DNA from: an uncultured Lachnospiraceae bacterium
GTDB taxonomy: Bacteria; Bacillota; Clostridia; Lachnospirales; Lachnospiraceae
Direction: 5' to 3'
DNA: 64,000 bases
Assembly: GCA_910584945.1 (NCBI GenBank)
Contig: CAJUDY010000014.1
Location: 1 to 64,000, forward strand
Shown here: in pieces, positions 6,971 through 15,725 of the stretch
How positions within the stretch are numbered: position 1 is the stretch's first letter
Layout of the letters: every line of letters starts with the position of its first letter
Notes under the pieces: generated by a model
What the model was told of the DNA's origin: nothing
What the model saw: only the letters and a program-made list of their open reading frames with translations
Database searches by the model: none
Program-made: the position numbers and the translations under genes

Positions 6971-7477
6971 ATGGTCCGATTAAGGCCTTTTAAGAAACAG
7001 GATGTGGACAAACTTCTTTCGTGGATGCGTGAGGAACGGACGATGGCAATGTGGTGTTCCGGGATTTTTTCTTATCCCCTTACCGCAGAGCAGCTGATCC
7101 GGCGCATGGAACAGTCGGAGCAGAACGCAGAGGAATGGATGATGGCAGGGCTTGACGAACAGGGCGAAGTCATCGGGCATCTGTGTATGTGGGTGGACTA
7201 TAAAAAGAACAGCCTGCATCTTGGGCTGATCGCCATTGACGATACCAGACGCGGACAGGGACTGGGGCGGCAGATGGTGGAGAAAGCGGCAGCTTATGCA
7301 TTTGACATTCTGGAGATGTCTCAGGTGACCCTGGGTGTATTTGACAGCAACCCGCAGGCCCATGCCTGTTATCATAGAGCCGGATTTGCGGATGACTATA
7401 TAGAAGAACGGGCAGTGGATTACCATGGCGAGTGCTGGAATCGGATTCATATGATCAACCGGAAGAAAAACGGATGA
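6971..7477 (+). CDS. GNAT family N-acetyltransferase
   Basis: 168 residues. It covers the GNAT fold, with a motif A acetyl-CoA loop RRGQGLGRQMVEKAA in the second half and a motif B Tyr-rich end (ACYHRAGF). The substrate is not predictable. Some small-molecule or ribosomal-protein acetyltransferases share this length. It starts at ATG behind GAGAGGAGG. Its stop overlaps the start of the GIY-YIG gene (ATGA), so the two are translationally coupled. Confidence 0.88.
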   Translation: MVRLRPFKKQDVDKLLSWMREERTMAMWCSGIFSYPLTAEQLIRRMEQSEQNAEEWMMAGLDEQGEVIGHLCMWVDYKKNSLHLGLIAIDDTRRGQGLGRQMVEKAAAYAFDILEMSQVTLGVFDSNPQAHACYHRAGFADDYIEERAVDYHGECWNRIHMINRKKNG

Positions 7478-7875
7478 CGTATATCTATATGGTGCGGTGC
7501 GAGGATCATTCCCTTTATACGGGGATTGCCAGAGATCTAAGGCGCAGAATACAGGAACATTATTATAGGAAGAAACCCTGTGCGAAATATACCAAAAGCC
7601 ATCGGGTCTGTTCCCTGGAAATGGTGTGGGAGGCCAGGAGCTGGTCGGATGCAGCGAAGCTGGAGTACCGGGTCAAGCAGCTTGGCAAGTCTCAGAAAGA
7701 GATGCTGATCGGCCACCCGGAGCGGGTCAATGTATTGCCGTCTCTGTGCCTGGAAGGGACGAGTTATGTTCCTCATCCGGAGATTACTCTTGAGATGTGT
7801 CTTTTGGACAGGCAGAAAGGATCGGGAGAACATGGAGAGACTGGAAAAGCAGCTATCTTTTCTGATGGAGATTGA
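7474..7875 (+). CDS. GIY-YIG nuclease-superfamily protein (YhbQ/UPF0213-like)
   Basis: 133 residues from the ATG that overlaps the GNAT stop. The N-terminal GIY-YIG core is seen as YIYMVRCEDHSLYTG, the helix ARDLRRRIQEH with its conserved Arg, and a Glu in the last helix (AKLEYRVKQLGKSQKE). The family is small and stand-alone, and a structure-selective or DNA-damage role has been suggested for relatives. The C-terminal 45 residues are poorly conserved and overlap the next gene. Confidence 0.88.
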   Translation: MTYIYMVRCEDHSLYTGIARDLRRRIQEHYYRKKPCAKYTKSHRVCSLEMVWEARSWSDAAKLEYRVKQLGKSQKEMLIGHPERVNVLPSLCLEGTSYVPHPEITLEMCLLDRQKGSGEHGETGKAAIFSDGD

Positions 7876-8446
7876 CAGACAAAAGGAGATCATCCGCCAG
7901 ACTTACCTGTCTGACGGAAGCCGCAAGGAGACGGACGCGGAGCATGCGTGGCATCTGGCGATGATGTGTATGGTCTTAAGCGAATATGCCAATGAACCAA
8001 TTGACGTGCCCAGGACCATCATGATGCTTCTGGCTCATGACCTGGTGGAGATCGACGCGGGTGATACGTATGCGTATGATACCGAGGGCAATGCGACCAA
8101 GCGGCAGCGGGAAGAAAAAGCGGCGGAGCGGATCTACGGAATGCTTCCGGAAGAACAGGGAAATACACTGAGAATGCTTTGGGAAGAATTTGAGGCGATG
8201 GAGACGCCGGAGGCAAAGTTTGCCAATGCGATGGATAAGATTCAGCCGGTTCTTCTGACCGACCGGGCACAGGGAAAATCCTGGAGAGAGCATCAGGTCC
8301 GAATGAGTCAGATTATGGAACGCAACGCAAGAACACACGAAGGTTCTGAGGTCCTGTGGGACTATATCCGGAATGTGCTTGAGAAGAATGCGGATGCAGG
8401 TTTCATAAGGAGAGAAGACGGCAGAGAGGTGTCTTCCCCCCTATAA
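7832..8446 (+). CDS. HD-domain hydrolase (YfbR/5'-nucleotidase-like)
   Basis: 204 residues from an ATG behind GGGAGA inside the end of the GIY-YIG gene. The HD metal site is visible: His in AEHAWHLA, the His-Asp pair in LLAHDLVEIDAGDT and a late Asp in NAMDKIQP. The pattern matches the HD_3 group that includes deoxynucleoside 5'-monophosphatases such as YfbR. The gene overlap with its neighbour suggests one operon of three unrelated housekeeping enzymes. Confidence 0.85.
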   Translation: MERLEKQLSFLMEIDRQKEIIRQTYLSDGSRKETDAEHAWHLAMMCMVLSEYANEPIDVPRTIMMLLAHDLVEIDAGDTYAYDTEGNATKRQREEKAAERIYGMLPEEQGNTLRMLWEEFEAMETPEAKFANAMDKIQPVLLTDRAQGKSWREHQVRMSQIMERNARTHEGSEVLWDYIRNVLEKNADAGFIRREDGREVSSPL

Positions 8447-8462
8447 AACCCACCTGGGATAA

Positions 8463-9212
8463 TTATATACAAATATGAGATGTTGGCAGTAATGGTAAAT
8501 GCACCTGGACTTCGGTTCCTTTTCCGACGGTGGAACGAAGATGGATCGTGCCGTTGTGTGCCAGTATGATGCGGCGCACGATGGAAAGTCCAAGGCCTGT
8601 TCCATTTTCCTTATAGGTCACAAAAGGCCGGAAAATGGATTGCTGGTGTTCTATGGGAATTCCGCAGCCGTTGTCTTTGACGGCGATCATCAGCCGTTTA
8701 TCGTGAGTAAACACTTTCAGGGTAATTCGCCCGCGCTCGGTAATGGATTCCATAGAATTTTTAATCAGATTGATGAATGCCTGCTTCAGCCTGACCGGAT
8801 CTCCGTAAAAGTCCGGATAGGTATTGTCCAGTTTGATCAGCAGAGGGATATGCTTGTCCAAAAGTTCGGAAAGCAGTGTGTCCTTCAGATCGCAGGCAAA
8901 ATCTTTCGGTTCGATCTTAACGATATGTAACTGTTCTCCGTTATTGAAAGCGGAGATGTCATCCAAAAGTATTTTCAGATACTGGAGATCGTGTTTCATC
9001 TGATCCCAGAACTCAAAGCTCTCAACTTCCGGGTGCATTTTCTGAATCCACTGGATGGAACTGTCCATGTAAGTGAGAGGGTTCCGGATTTCATGGGAGA
9101 TCTGGGAAAGGGTAAGATGGTGATCTTTCTTGATGGCGGTGATCAGTTTATGGAAATTCTCATCTTTTGCCATCAGACGTTCCATTTTTTCCTGTTCGTC
9201 GTATGTCAGCAT
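8463..9212 (-). CDS. Soluble sensor-less histidine kinase
   Basis: 249 residues from the ATG behind GGGAGTGATAAC. The H-box ISHEIRNPLTYMDSS carries the phospho-acceptor His. The N-box (NLIKNSMESI), G1 (DNGCGIP) and G2 (GTGLGLSIV) complete an HATPase_c domain. There is no membrane segment and no PAS or HAMP domain, only about 45 residues before the H-box. No response regulator is adjacent, so it is an orphan kinase. In a spore former such kinases often feed Spo0A, but that link is inference. Confidence 0.9.
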   Translation of the reverse strand: MLTYDEQEKMERLMAKDENFHKLITAIKKDHHLTLSQISHEIRNPLTYMDSSIQWIQKMHPEVESFEFWDQMKHDLQYLKILLDDISAFNNGEQLHIVKIEPKDFACDLKDTLLSELLDKHIPLLIKLDNTYPDFYGDPVRLKQAFINLIKNSMESITERGRITLKVFTHDKRLMIAVKDNGCGIPIEHQQSIFRPFVTYKENGTGLGLSIVRRIILAHNGTIHLRSTVGKGTEVQVHLPLLPTSHICI

Positions 9213-9343
9213 GTTATCACTCCCTGTCTGTAATATAGCAGATATGTCAAAAAATGGCAAATAAAATCGTTCGACAAATTTCGACAAAAGGTGACATTAG
9301 AAGGCAAAAAAGTTGAGATTATAGTGAATTCAGGAGGTTTGTT

Positions 9344-9772
9344 ATGAAGGATTGCAATTGTATTTTCTGTAAAATCGCAGATGGTGAGATCCCGTCTGCT
9401 ACGATATATGAGGATGAAGACTTCCGGGTCATACTGGATCTGGGTCCGGCTACCAGAGGGCATGCCCTCCTGATTCCCAAGGATCACTATCCGGATCTTT
9501 TTGAACTGGAAGATGAAGCGGCGGCCAAAATACTGGTACGCGCAAAAAGAATTGCGGCAAGGATGAAGAAGGCTTTGGGAGCGGACGGCTTCAATCTGGT
9601 TCAGAATAATGGGGAAGCAGCGGGGCAGACCGTATTTCATTTCCATATGCATCTGATTCCCCGTTATCGGGAAGATCATGCAGGGATTCTATGGGAGCCG
9701 CAAAAGACGACAGCGGAGGAGCTGGAAGAGGTAAAGACCCTGATCCAGGGGTATCAGGAGGATAATGGATAG
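9344..9772 (+). CDS. HIT-family nucleotide hydrolase
   Basis: 142 residues with the histidine triad HFHMHLIPR near residue 100, an N-terminal CIFCKIADGEIPS Zn-binding/turn motif and the family-typical RGHALLIPKDH. HIT proteins hydrolyse or transfer nucleoside monophosphates, such as AMP-NH2 and dinucleoside polyphosphates. An AGGAGG site precedes the ATG. It is followed by a sigma factor gene 5 bp downstream. Confidence 0.95.
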   Translation: MKDCNCIFCKIADGEIPSATIYEDEDFRVILDLGPATRGHALLIPKDHYPDLFELEDEAAAKILVRAKRIAARMKKALGADGFNLVQNNGEAAGQTVFHFHMHLIPRYREDHAGILWEPQKTTAEELEEVKTLIQGYQEDNG

Positions 9773-9777
9773 GTGTT

Positions 9778-10314
9778 ATGAAGGAAAAGGATCATCGCCT
9801 GGGTGATTACTTTAAGCGCTATAAACAACAGATCATGTGGAGTGTGTTTCTGATGACGCATGATTACCACTTGTCAGAGGACGTTTGCCAAGATGCATTT
9901 ATCAGTCTGTGGAAAAATCTGAACCGGGTACCGGCGGAGAAGGTCGGCAGATGGTTGTTTCGCGTATCAGAACGCGTGTGTATTGATTACGCCAGAAAAG
10001 GCGGAAAATACAAGATGGTCTTCAAAGAAGAAATCAGCGATGAACTGGCGTTCGATGCAGAGGCAGATCCGTGCAGCATTCTGATTGCGAAGGAAGAAAA
10101 AGAGGAGAAGGAGCTGGTTTTGGAGCGTCTGAGAAGAGAAAAGCCTCTGTGGTATGAGGCGCTGATGCTTCATTATGATGAGCATATGACGGATCGGGAG
10201 ATTGCCAAAATCATGGGAGTGAAGGCGTCTCTGATCGGCAAATGGAGAGAAAGAACGGTCAAGTGGCTGACGAAGGCTTATGAAGAGGAGGACCAGAAAG
10301 GGGACAGATCATGA
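9778..10314 (+). CDS. ECF-type RNA polymerase sigma factor
   Basis: 178 residues. Region 2 is at about residues 10-70 (MTHDYHLSEDVCQDAFISLW). Region 4 is at about 125-170, with the helix-turn-helix MTDREIAKIMGVKASLIGKW. Region 3 is absent, as in the ECF group. A membrane protein of the type that often acts as a partner lies beyond murG at 11911. The regulon cannot be read from the sequence. Confidence 0.87.
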   Translation: MKEKDHRLGDYFKRYKQQIMWSVFLMTHDYHLSEDVCQDAFISLWKNLNRVPAEKVGRWLFRVSERVCIDYARKGGKYKMVFKEEISDELAFDAEADPCSILIAKEEKEEKELVLERLRREKPLWYEALMLHYDEHMTDREIAKIMGVKASLIGKWRERTVKWLTKAYEEEDQKGDRS

Positions 10315-10322
10315 TCTGTCCC
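10301..10322. terminator. Palindrome between convergent sigma factor and murG genes
   Basis: A perfect 22-bp palindrome, GGGACAGATCATGATCTGTC plus CC, covers the sigma-gene stop. It can form a hairpin on either transcript and probably reduces collision of the convergent genes. No T-run follows, so termination would be inefficient. Confidence 0.45.
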
Positions 10323-10331
10323 GGTTTATAG

Positions 10332-11396
10332 TCAGGATACCGCCTGTTCGATCAATTCCAGGATGATGCGGATGGCGTCGGATTGCGGACAGCGCTCCAT
10401 GGCGTCGATGTATGTCTGGCGGTTGCCGGATAACTCTTCGACAGCGTTTAACAGCGTGTCCTTTGTCAGATGCTCTTCCTCCAGCACCATGGAGAAGCCC
10501 TGACGCTCAAAGGAGCGTGCGTTGAGAAGCTGGTCCCCGCGGCTTGCTTTTGCCGGAAGGGGGATCAAAAGGGTTGGTTTCCGAAGGGCCAGCAGTTCGC
10601 AGATGGCATTGGCTCCGGCTCTGGAGATGACGATGTCACAGAGGGCAAAAAGATCCGGAAGTTCCTTTTGGATATATTCATACTGGACGTAACCTTTTGT
10701 GCCGTTCAGACTTTCGTCGAGCTTGCCTTTGCCGCACAGATGGACGATCTGGTAACGCTTTAAAAGCTCTGGAAGCGCGTCACGGACGGCCTGGTTGACG
10801 GCAGCGGCTCCGAGACTTCCGCCCATGACCAGAAGGACCGGTTTGCCGGGGGTGAATCCGGTCAGGTTCAAAGCGGCGGTTCGGTTTCCCTCCATGAGCT
10901 CCCGTCGGATCGGACATCCGGTCAGCACGGCCTTTCCCTTGGGCAGATACTGGATGGTCTCCGGGAAATTACAGCAGACTTTGGTGGCCCCCGGCATGCT
11001 CAGCTTGTTGGCGAGCCCCGGGGTCAGATCGGATTCGTGACAGATCACCGGAATGTGATGGCGTCTGGCGGCGATGACCACCGGGACGGAGACAAAGCCG
11101 CCTTTGGAGAATACGATATCCGGCTTCAGCTTTTTCATCAGGGCAGACGCCTCGGAGAAGCCTTTCAGGACCCGGAAGGGATCGGTGAAGTTCTTCAGGT
11201 CAAAGTAACGGCGAAGCTTGCCGGAGGATATCTCGTAGTAGGGGACGCCCTGGGCCTGAATCAGTTTTTTCTCGATTCCGTCCCGGGAGCCGATGTAGGA
11301 AATCTCGTAGCCCGACTGGCGAAGCCTGGGAAGAAGGGCGATATTCGGGGTGACATGGCCTGCCGTGCCGCCGCCGGTGAGTATGATTCGTTTCAT
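10332..11396 (-). CDS. murG: UDP-GlcNAc--lipid II N-acetylglucosaminyltransferase MurG
   Basis: 354 residues. The N-terminal loop TGGGTAGHVTPNIALL and the C-terminal UDP-GlcNAc-binding region (SRAGANAICELLALRKPTLL) are diagnostic. MurG makes lipid II from lipid I at the inner face of the membrane during peptidoglycan synthesis. It is isolated here from the usual division/cell-wall cluster and points against its neighbours. Length is normal for the family. Confidence 0.96.
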   Translation of the reverse strand: MKRIILTGGGTAGHVTPNIALLPRLRQSGYEISYIGSRDGIEKKLIQAQGVPYYEISSGKLRRYFDLKNFTDPFRVLKGFSEASALMKKLKPDIVFSKGGFVSVPVVIAARRHHIPVICHESDLTPGLANKLSMPGATKVCCNFPETIQYLPKGKAVLTGCPIRRELMEGNRTAALNLTGFTPGKPVLLVMGGSLGAAAVNQAVRDALPELLKRYQIVHLCGKGKLDESLNGTKGYVQYEYIQKELPDLFALCDIVISRAGANAICELLALRKPTLLIPLPAKASRGDQLLNARSFERQGFSMVLEEEHLTKDTLLNAVEELSGNRQTYIDAMERCPQSDAIRIILELIEQAVS

Positions 11397-11429
11397 GATG
11401 GTGCAACCTCCCTTGGTGTAGTGGGTTTG

Positions 11430-11457
11430 GCGTAACTGTGAAGATGTTGGACAGTTA
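11430..11457. repeat. 27-bp palindromic repeat, copy 1
   Basis: GTAACTGT, an 11-base loop and ACAGTTAC form an 8-bp stem. The same unit occurs at 13495-13522 and 57961-57987. It belongs to a dispersed REP-like family in intergenic space. Confidence 0.6.
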
Positions 11458-11551
11458 CGGTTTGTCTATGATTATATCGGGGGGATGGGGGAGATGTCAA
11501 TGGGGGGAGGAGGATTCCTGCAGGGCATTGCTTTCGTGTGGGAATCCGGAC

Positions 11552-11691
11552 GCCGGATGCGGGCAGATCGTCCTTCCAGACCCCGCTCGCGCTTAGGGAG
11601 CGGACGCAGCGGTACTAGGGCGCGTGGAAAACCCCGCCCAAGGACCGGCGCCACTCAATGGGTCTTTCAGGAAAATCTGCCCGCATCCGGC
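11552..11691 (+). ncRNA. Structured repeat element, copy 1 (unassigned RNA family)
   Basis: The outer stem pairs GCCGGATGCGGGCAGAT (11552-11568) with ATCTGCCCGCATCCGGC (11675-11691). An inner stem AGACCC/GGGTCT and smaller hairpins enclose a conserved core (GCGCTTAGGGA and CTA.GG near the centre, AAGGACCGG, CAATGGGTCTTTCAGGA). Related copies at 47541-47679 and 51556-51687 keep the core but have different, still complementary outer stems. That points to selection on RNA or hairpin structure. It is not assignable to an Rfam family by eye. The remaining 11692-11910 holds nothing recognisable. Confidence 0.6.
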
Positions 11692-11910
11692 TGAGAGTGA
11701 AAGACGAGAGGGTGGCCCGCTGGAGGTATGAGGTAAAATTGGAGGCGGAAGACAGGATAGCGTGAACGTAAGGTAATCCGGGCAAAATGAGGATTATGGA
11801 TGATAAGGTGAATAGCAACTTGGGTTATCAAGTGGGTGGCTTGAGATGAAGCGAAAATAAAATAGTGAAAGGCGGAAGAGATTAGGGTATCTTGAGAGGA
11901 TAACTGGAAT

Positions 11911-12678
11911 ATGAGACATGACATTGAGAGGGATGAGTGGCTTAGAGGGAAGATAGAGGAAGACCTGGAGGCAATGGCAGAGAAGCGGGAGCGGCGGCTG
12001 AGGGAATCTGCGGAGGAGTTGCGGGATGTTGATATTCCCATGGAGCGGTTGGAGGATATCTATCGAAGGATCGAGGAGGAAGAGCGGGCCCTAAGAAAGA
12101 ACAGGATCAGCAAACGTATGGTCATCGCGCTGGCGGCGACGGTGGTGCTCTGTATCGGCGCGGGAGCGATTGGCGTTGGAAGCAGGGTGTATGAGCCGGA
12201 GATCTTGCAGAGTATGCGGGGAGACGAAGTAGAGACAAAGGTTGAGAATACGGATTCTATTTATAGTGAATATGATGAAGAGGAAGTGTGTCAGGAGATT
12301 AAAGAAAAATTAGGGGTTGTTCCGGTTAGATTAAGTTATCAACCTGTTGGAATGAGTTTGTCGGAATATTTGATAAAAGAAAAAACAAATGAGGCAATTA
12401 TGAATTATGAGTTGGGTGAAGAAAGATTGTTTGTTTATATTAGTAAGGATTATAAAGACTCTAGTATCAGTTGGCAGACAGATGGGAAAAAAATTGATAC
12501 ATTGATCATGCAATCATACAATTTAGAGATGCCTGTATTTGAATATCAAGATTCACAATCAGAGACATATTTTAAAACATCTTTTAAATATTTAAATACT
12601 TACTATTCTATAAGTGGAATAATGGATTACGAAGAGTTTAAGAAAATAATGGAAAATATTTCATTAAAGAATGTCTAA
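11911..12678 (+). CDS. Single-pass membrane protein, anti-sigma-like (DUF4367-like)
   Basis: 255 residues. The cytoplasmic N-terminal about 68 residues are charged helices. One membrane segment follows (MVIALAATVVLCIGAGAIGV, about residues 70-92), then an extracytoplasmic domain with a DUF4367-like pattern (VPVRLSYQPVGM and a repeated Tyr/Phe-rich beta region). This topology is typical of regulators paired with ECF sigma factors, and such a sigma gene lies at 9778. However, murG on the opposite strand separates them. The codon composition of the second half is notably AT-rich compared with its first third. Confidence 0.6.
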   Translation: MRHDIERDEWLRGKIEEDLEAMAEKRERRLRESAEELRDVDIPMERLEDIYRRIEEEERALRKNRISKRMVIALAATVVLCIGAGAIGVGSRVYEPEILQSMRGDEVETKVENTDSIYSEYDEEEVCQEIKEKLGVVPVRLSYQPVGMSLSEYLIKEKTNEAIMNYELGEERLFVYISKDYKDSSISWQTDGKKIDTLIMQSYNLEMPVFEYQDSQSETYFKTSFKYLNTYYSISGIMDYEEFKKIMENISLKNV

Positions 12679-12751
12679 TACTGTCAAAAATGATAAATTC
12701 AATCGTTATAATATTGTAAGCTTATGTAATTCTAAGGGAAGGAGGAAAGTT

Positions 12752-13255
12752 ATGCAGGGAGTTCGGAGAAAGATAAGTACATTTGCTTTAACAGGAACTT
12801 TGTTGTTTAGTTGTGTTCTTGGAGTTAATGCAGAGGAAATGATTCCCACAGAGACTATGCCGGCAGGTTATCATGTTTATGATGTGCAAGCGAATCAGGC
12901 AACAGATACTTGGTATGGAATTGCTCGTGGGGATTATTTGAATTCAGGAGTATCTAAATTGCTGAAAGATACGAAACCAGGGTATGCGATCTGTTCTGGA
13001 ACCACACTGGCACATAGAGAATGTGACAGAGTATATGTGCGTATCTATCTGGACCAAAGTGATACTGGAACAGACGGGTGGGGGACCATTGACTATTGGA
13101 CTGGCATTACCTATGATGGTACAATGGCAACAACAGACAGTGATTCCTATCCGGTCACCAGAGACAAGTATTATCGTGTAAAAGGTTCCCACTCTGCTAT
13201 CAAGGACGATACAGTAGAGGCGACCGTAACATGCACAAACGCACTCCATTTTTGA
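12752..13255 (+). CDS. Secreted small protein (DUF6147-like)
   Basis: 167 residues from the ATG behind AGGAAGGAGGAAAG. A clear signal peptide (residues 1-25, Arg-Arg-Lys then LTGTLLFSCVLGVNA) precedes a beta-rich domain with paired Cys (AICSG and HRECD) and a late Cys, compatible with disulfides. It resembles small secreted proteins annotated DUF6147 in Clostridia, an assignment from memory of the pattern. It follows the membrane protein closely and could be part of a surface-stress module. Confidence 0.6.
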   Translation: MQGVRRKISTFALTGTLLFSCVLGVNAEEMIPTETMPAGYHVYDVQANQATDTWYGIARGDYLNSGVSKLLKDTKPGYAICSGTTLAHRECDRVYVRIYLDQSDTGTDGWGTIDYWTGITYDGTMATTDSDSYPVTRDKYYRVKGSHSAIKDDTVEATVTCTNALHF

Positions 13256-13494
13256 CTGATCGCCAAAATGGAGTCGAGAAAAGTCCCCAAATCTTAAGCG
13301 GTTTACCCGCTTGAGGAACCTTCCATCTTAGGTTCGCTGCCTGGGATGGGCGCATGAAGAGCAATAAACAAAACCGAACCATTTTATAGTAACTGAGAGT
13401 TTTACCATTGGACGGATAGACGGATTGTCGGCCGCATGCAAAGACAATTTTACAACTGAATATGGAAAAGGGATTCAGAACGAATCCAAAGGGG

Positions 13495-13522
13495 TAACTG
13501 TGAAAGGTACCGAACAGTTATC
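13495..13522. repeat. 27-bp palindromic repeat, copy 2
   Basis: TAACTGTGAAAGGTACCGAA followed by CAGTTA. It matches the copies at 11430 and 57961 with one extra loop base. The central GGTACC is itself a short palindrome. Confidence 0.6.
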
Positions 13523-13615
13523 CAAAACGTAACTAAAGACAAAATTACATGAAAAACCATGCTGTCGTTGAACAGCATCGGCGTACAAAAGATCTTTAGC
13601 ATTCATTCACAAAAG

Positions 13616-13664
13616 AAGAGAAGGTATTTCCGGGCGGCAGCCTTGGAGATACCTTCTTCTTTGA
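13616..13664. terminator. Bidirectional terminator
   Basis: GAGAAGGTATTTCC and GGAGATACCTTCTTC pair around a GC-rich loop, with TTCTTCTTT on the + side and purine-rich sequence on the other strand. It serves the leftward TSCPD gene and any rightward readthrough. Confidence 0.6.
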
Positions 13665-13684
13665 TGAGCCATCCTGTATTGGCC

Positions 13685-13942
13685 TTATGCGTTGGCGGTC
13701 TGGCCGGATTTTAATTGTTTGAGCGCGCGGGCCAGCTGGTCCGGGCAGGAAGTTGGGCGCATGCCGCAGGGGGTGCCCTCCAGCTTGTGGATCACGTCGT
13801 CCACATTCATGCCGACCACCAGCTTGGCGATCCCGGCCGTATTGCCGGCGCAGCCGCCTACGAATTTTACGGAAGTGATGACTCCGTTCTCCGCCTCTAC
13901 GTCAATCGCCTGAGAGCAGGTGCCTTTTGTTCGATAGACCAT
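13685..13942 (-). CDS. TSCPD-domain protein (TIGR03905 type)
   Basis: 85 residues from the ATG behind AAAAAGGAGGAGAAAACC. The protein has the family pattern GTCSQAI, GGCAGNTAGI, CGMRPTSCPDQLARAL, with conserved Cys residues that could bind a metal. The TSCPD module is also found at the end of class II ribonucleotide reductases. Stand-alone copies have no established function. It is monocistronic. Confidence 0.88.
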   Translation of the reverse strand: MVYRTKGTCSQAIDVEAENGVITSVKFVGGCAGNTAGIAKLVVGMNVDDVIHKLEGTPCGMRPTSCPDQLARALKQLKSGQTANA

Positions 13943-14160
13943 GGTTTTCTCCTCCTTTTTCAACAATCTCGGCTTCGATTGTCATTTTGCAGATAGTATA
14001 CCAGAAAAAGGCATGTTTTACCATAGGATGTTTTTGCGTTGGCAGCGGGACCGGTTCTATTGCTGTCATTTTTGCGGAACTTAAAAATTTCTGTTCAAAT
14101 TTTCGGATATCCGCTATAATAAGGGGAAATCAATTATACGCAGAAAGCGAGGTTTTTTGA

Positions 14161-14862
14161 ATGATCAACAAGATCGGTATCATCGGCGCCATGGAAGAGG
14201 AGGTCTCTGCCCTTCGGGAGAAGCTGACGGACGCGAGATTAATGAAAAAGGCGTCCATGGATTTTTATTCCGGGACTTTAAGCGGCAAAGAAGTGGTGAT
14301 CGTGCGAAGCGGCATCGGCAAGGTCAATGCGGGGATCTGCACCCAGATTCTTTCGGATCTCTATCAGGTGGACGCAGTGATCAATACGGGAATCGCCGGT
14401 TCCCTGAAGGCGGAGATTAACATCGGGGATATTGTCATTTCCACAGACGCCCTGCAGCATGATATGGACGCTACGGGTTTTGGCTATGAGCCGGGGGTGA
14501 TTCCCCGGATGGAGACCAGCTGCTTTCCGGCGGACCCGGAGCTTTTAGAGCAGGCGGAGGCTGCCTGCAGGGAAGCGGTTCCGGAGATCCAGGTCTTTAC
14601 CGGTCGGGTGGTCAGCGGAGATCAGTTTATCTCTGATAAAAAGGTCAAAGAGCGGATCACACGGCAGTTCGGCGGAATGTGTACGGAGATGGAAGGCGCG
14701 GCCATCGCCCAGGCGGCGTATCTGAATCAGATTCCCTTTGTGGTCATCCGCGCCATCTCGGACAAAGCGGACGACAGCGCGACCGTGGACTATCCCACCT
14801 TCGAGCGCCAGGCCATCGCTCACAGCGTGGCGTTGGTGGAAAATCTGATCCGGCGGCTGTAG
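14161..14862 (+). CDS. mtnN: 5'-methylthioadenosine/S-adenosylhomocysteine nucleosidase
   Basis: 233 residues. It starts IGIIGAMEEEVSALREKL, as in MtnN/Pfs. The active-site Glu (near AMEEE), the Met-Glu pair for ribose binding (CTEMEGAAIAQ) and the catalytic Asp (AISDKADD) are all present. The enzyme cleaves MTA and SAH to adenine plus the ribosyl product in methionine salvage and methyl-cycle detoxification. TATAAT at 14115-14120 is a good -10 box about 40 bp upstream. No strong ribosome binding site is seen (AAAGCGAGG). Confidence 0.95.
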   Translation: MINKIGIIGAMEEEVSALREKLTDARLMKKASMDFYSGTLSGKEVVIVRSGIGKVNAGICTQILSDLYQVDAVINTGIAGSLKAEINIGDIVISTDALQHDMDATGFGYEPGVIPRMETSCFPADPELLEQAEAACREAVPEIQVFTGRVVSGDQFISDKKVKERITRQFGGMCTEMEGAAIAQAAYLNQIPFVVIRAISDKADDSATVDYPTFERQAIAHSVALVENLIRRL

Positions 14863-14978
14863 AAGAGACAAAAAAGGGACACGGGAAGTCGCAATCCGTC
14901 GATAAGTTCGGCTCCCCTTTGCAGAAGGTTTTGCTATAATAGTTACTATTAAAACTGTATGCAAAGGGAGGCATCATT

Positions 14979-15647
14979 ATGTATCAGGCATGGTATTCAT
15001 ACTACGGAGAATTTCTGGCGCTGGGAATATGGGGAATCCTTCTCACGCTGCTAAGAAGAGTACTGTTCGGAAGACTTTGCAAAGAAGCGGCGCTTGGAAA
15101 CGGCGGAAAAGGAAAGATGCTGAAAGCGATGACGCTGAAATTCGAGAAAAGTTATGAGCTCAACGTGGGAATCTATGACCGGCCGGCCTTCGTGCAAAAG
15201 TATTTATGCCAGGAGAAAAAGCTGGGAATCCGCCTGGGACAGTGGAGGCGCCTGCCGGAGCGGTGGGCGGCTCTGATTCTCTGCGTCGGTCTGGTCGAAA
15301 CGGCGGTCCTTCGGTATCTTCGGTATGACCCGGTATTCTGCCAGACAAGGCTTGTGGCGGCGGTGACTGCGGCGGCAATGGTCTGTATCGCTTTTTTATG
15401 GTTTGAGTCGGACAGCCTGTGGGAGCAGACCCGGGTGTATCTTCTGGATTATGTGGCGAATACCCTGTATCCAAGACAGATTCATGTATATGAGAGCTTT
15501 GGGGAGGCGTCGGAGGCATCTGAGATGCCCGAAGCTTCGCCGGAGGAAGAGGAAAAGCAGGAGCCCGGAAAAAGGCTGGTTCTCGAAAAAGAAGAAGAGC
15601 AGATCTTTCAGGAAGTTCTTTCTGACTTTTTGGGCTCATCTACTTGA
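14979..15647 (+). CDS. Hypothetical membrane protein (222 aa)
   Basis: Three hydrophobic stretches (about residues 13-27, 103-116 and 126-142) suggest a small integral membrane protein. An acidic, Glu/Pro-rich linker and a Lys/Glu C-terminal helix follow. TATAAT at 14934-14939 and GGGAGG near the start support expression. No family is recognised. It lies upstream of pgi with a 78-bp gap. Confidence 0.7.
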   Translation: MYQAWYSYYGEFLALGIWGILLTLLRRVLFGRLCKEAALGNGGKGKMLKAMTLKFEKSYELNVGIYDRPAFVQKYLCQEKKLGIRLGQWRRLPERWAALILCVGLVETAVLRYLRYDPVFCQTRLVAAVTAAAMVCIAFLWFESDSLWEQTRVYLLDYVANTLYPRQIHVYESFGEASEASEMPEASPEEEEKQEPGKRLVLEKEEEQIFQEVLSDFLGSST

Positions 15648-15725
15648 TTTTTCCTATGGCGGGATGCTACAATATGGATAAGAAAAGGCGAGGGATACTC
15701 GTGCAGAAAAGGAGTGTAGGATATC

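Larger units (their letters stand above)
13256..13684. other. Gene-free 429-bp intergenic region
   Basis: No coding gene is supported. It contains the hairpin CTCCATTTT/AAAATGGAG across the upstream stop, a CTTAAGCGG/CCCGCTTGAG hairpin near 13293-13317, a copy of the 27-bp palindrome at 13495-13522, and a strong two-way terminator at 13616-13664. Confidence 0.5.

Noticed and set aside
11485..11694. Short open frames within structured element copy 1
   Set aside because: The DNA is palindromic and repeated in other intergenic sites with different frames. The structure, not the frame, is conserved.
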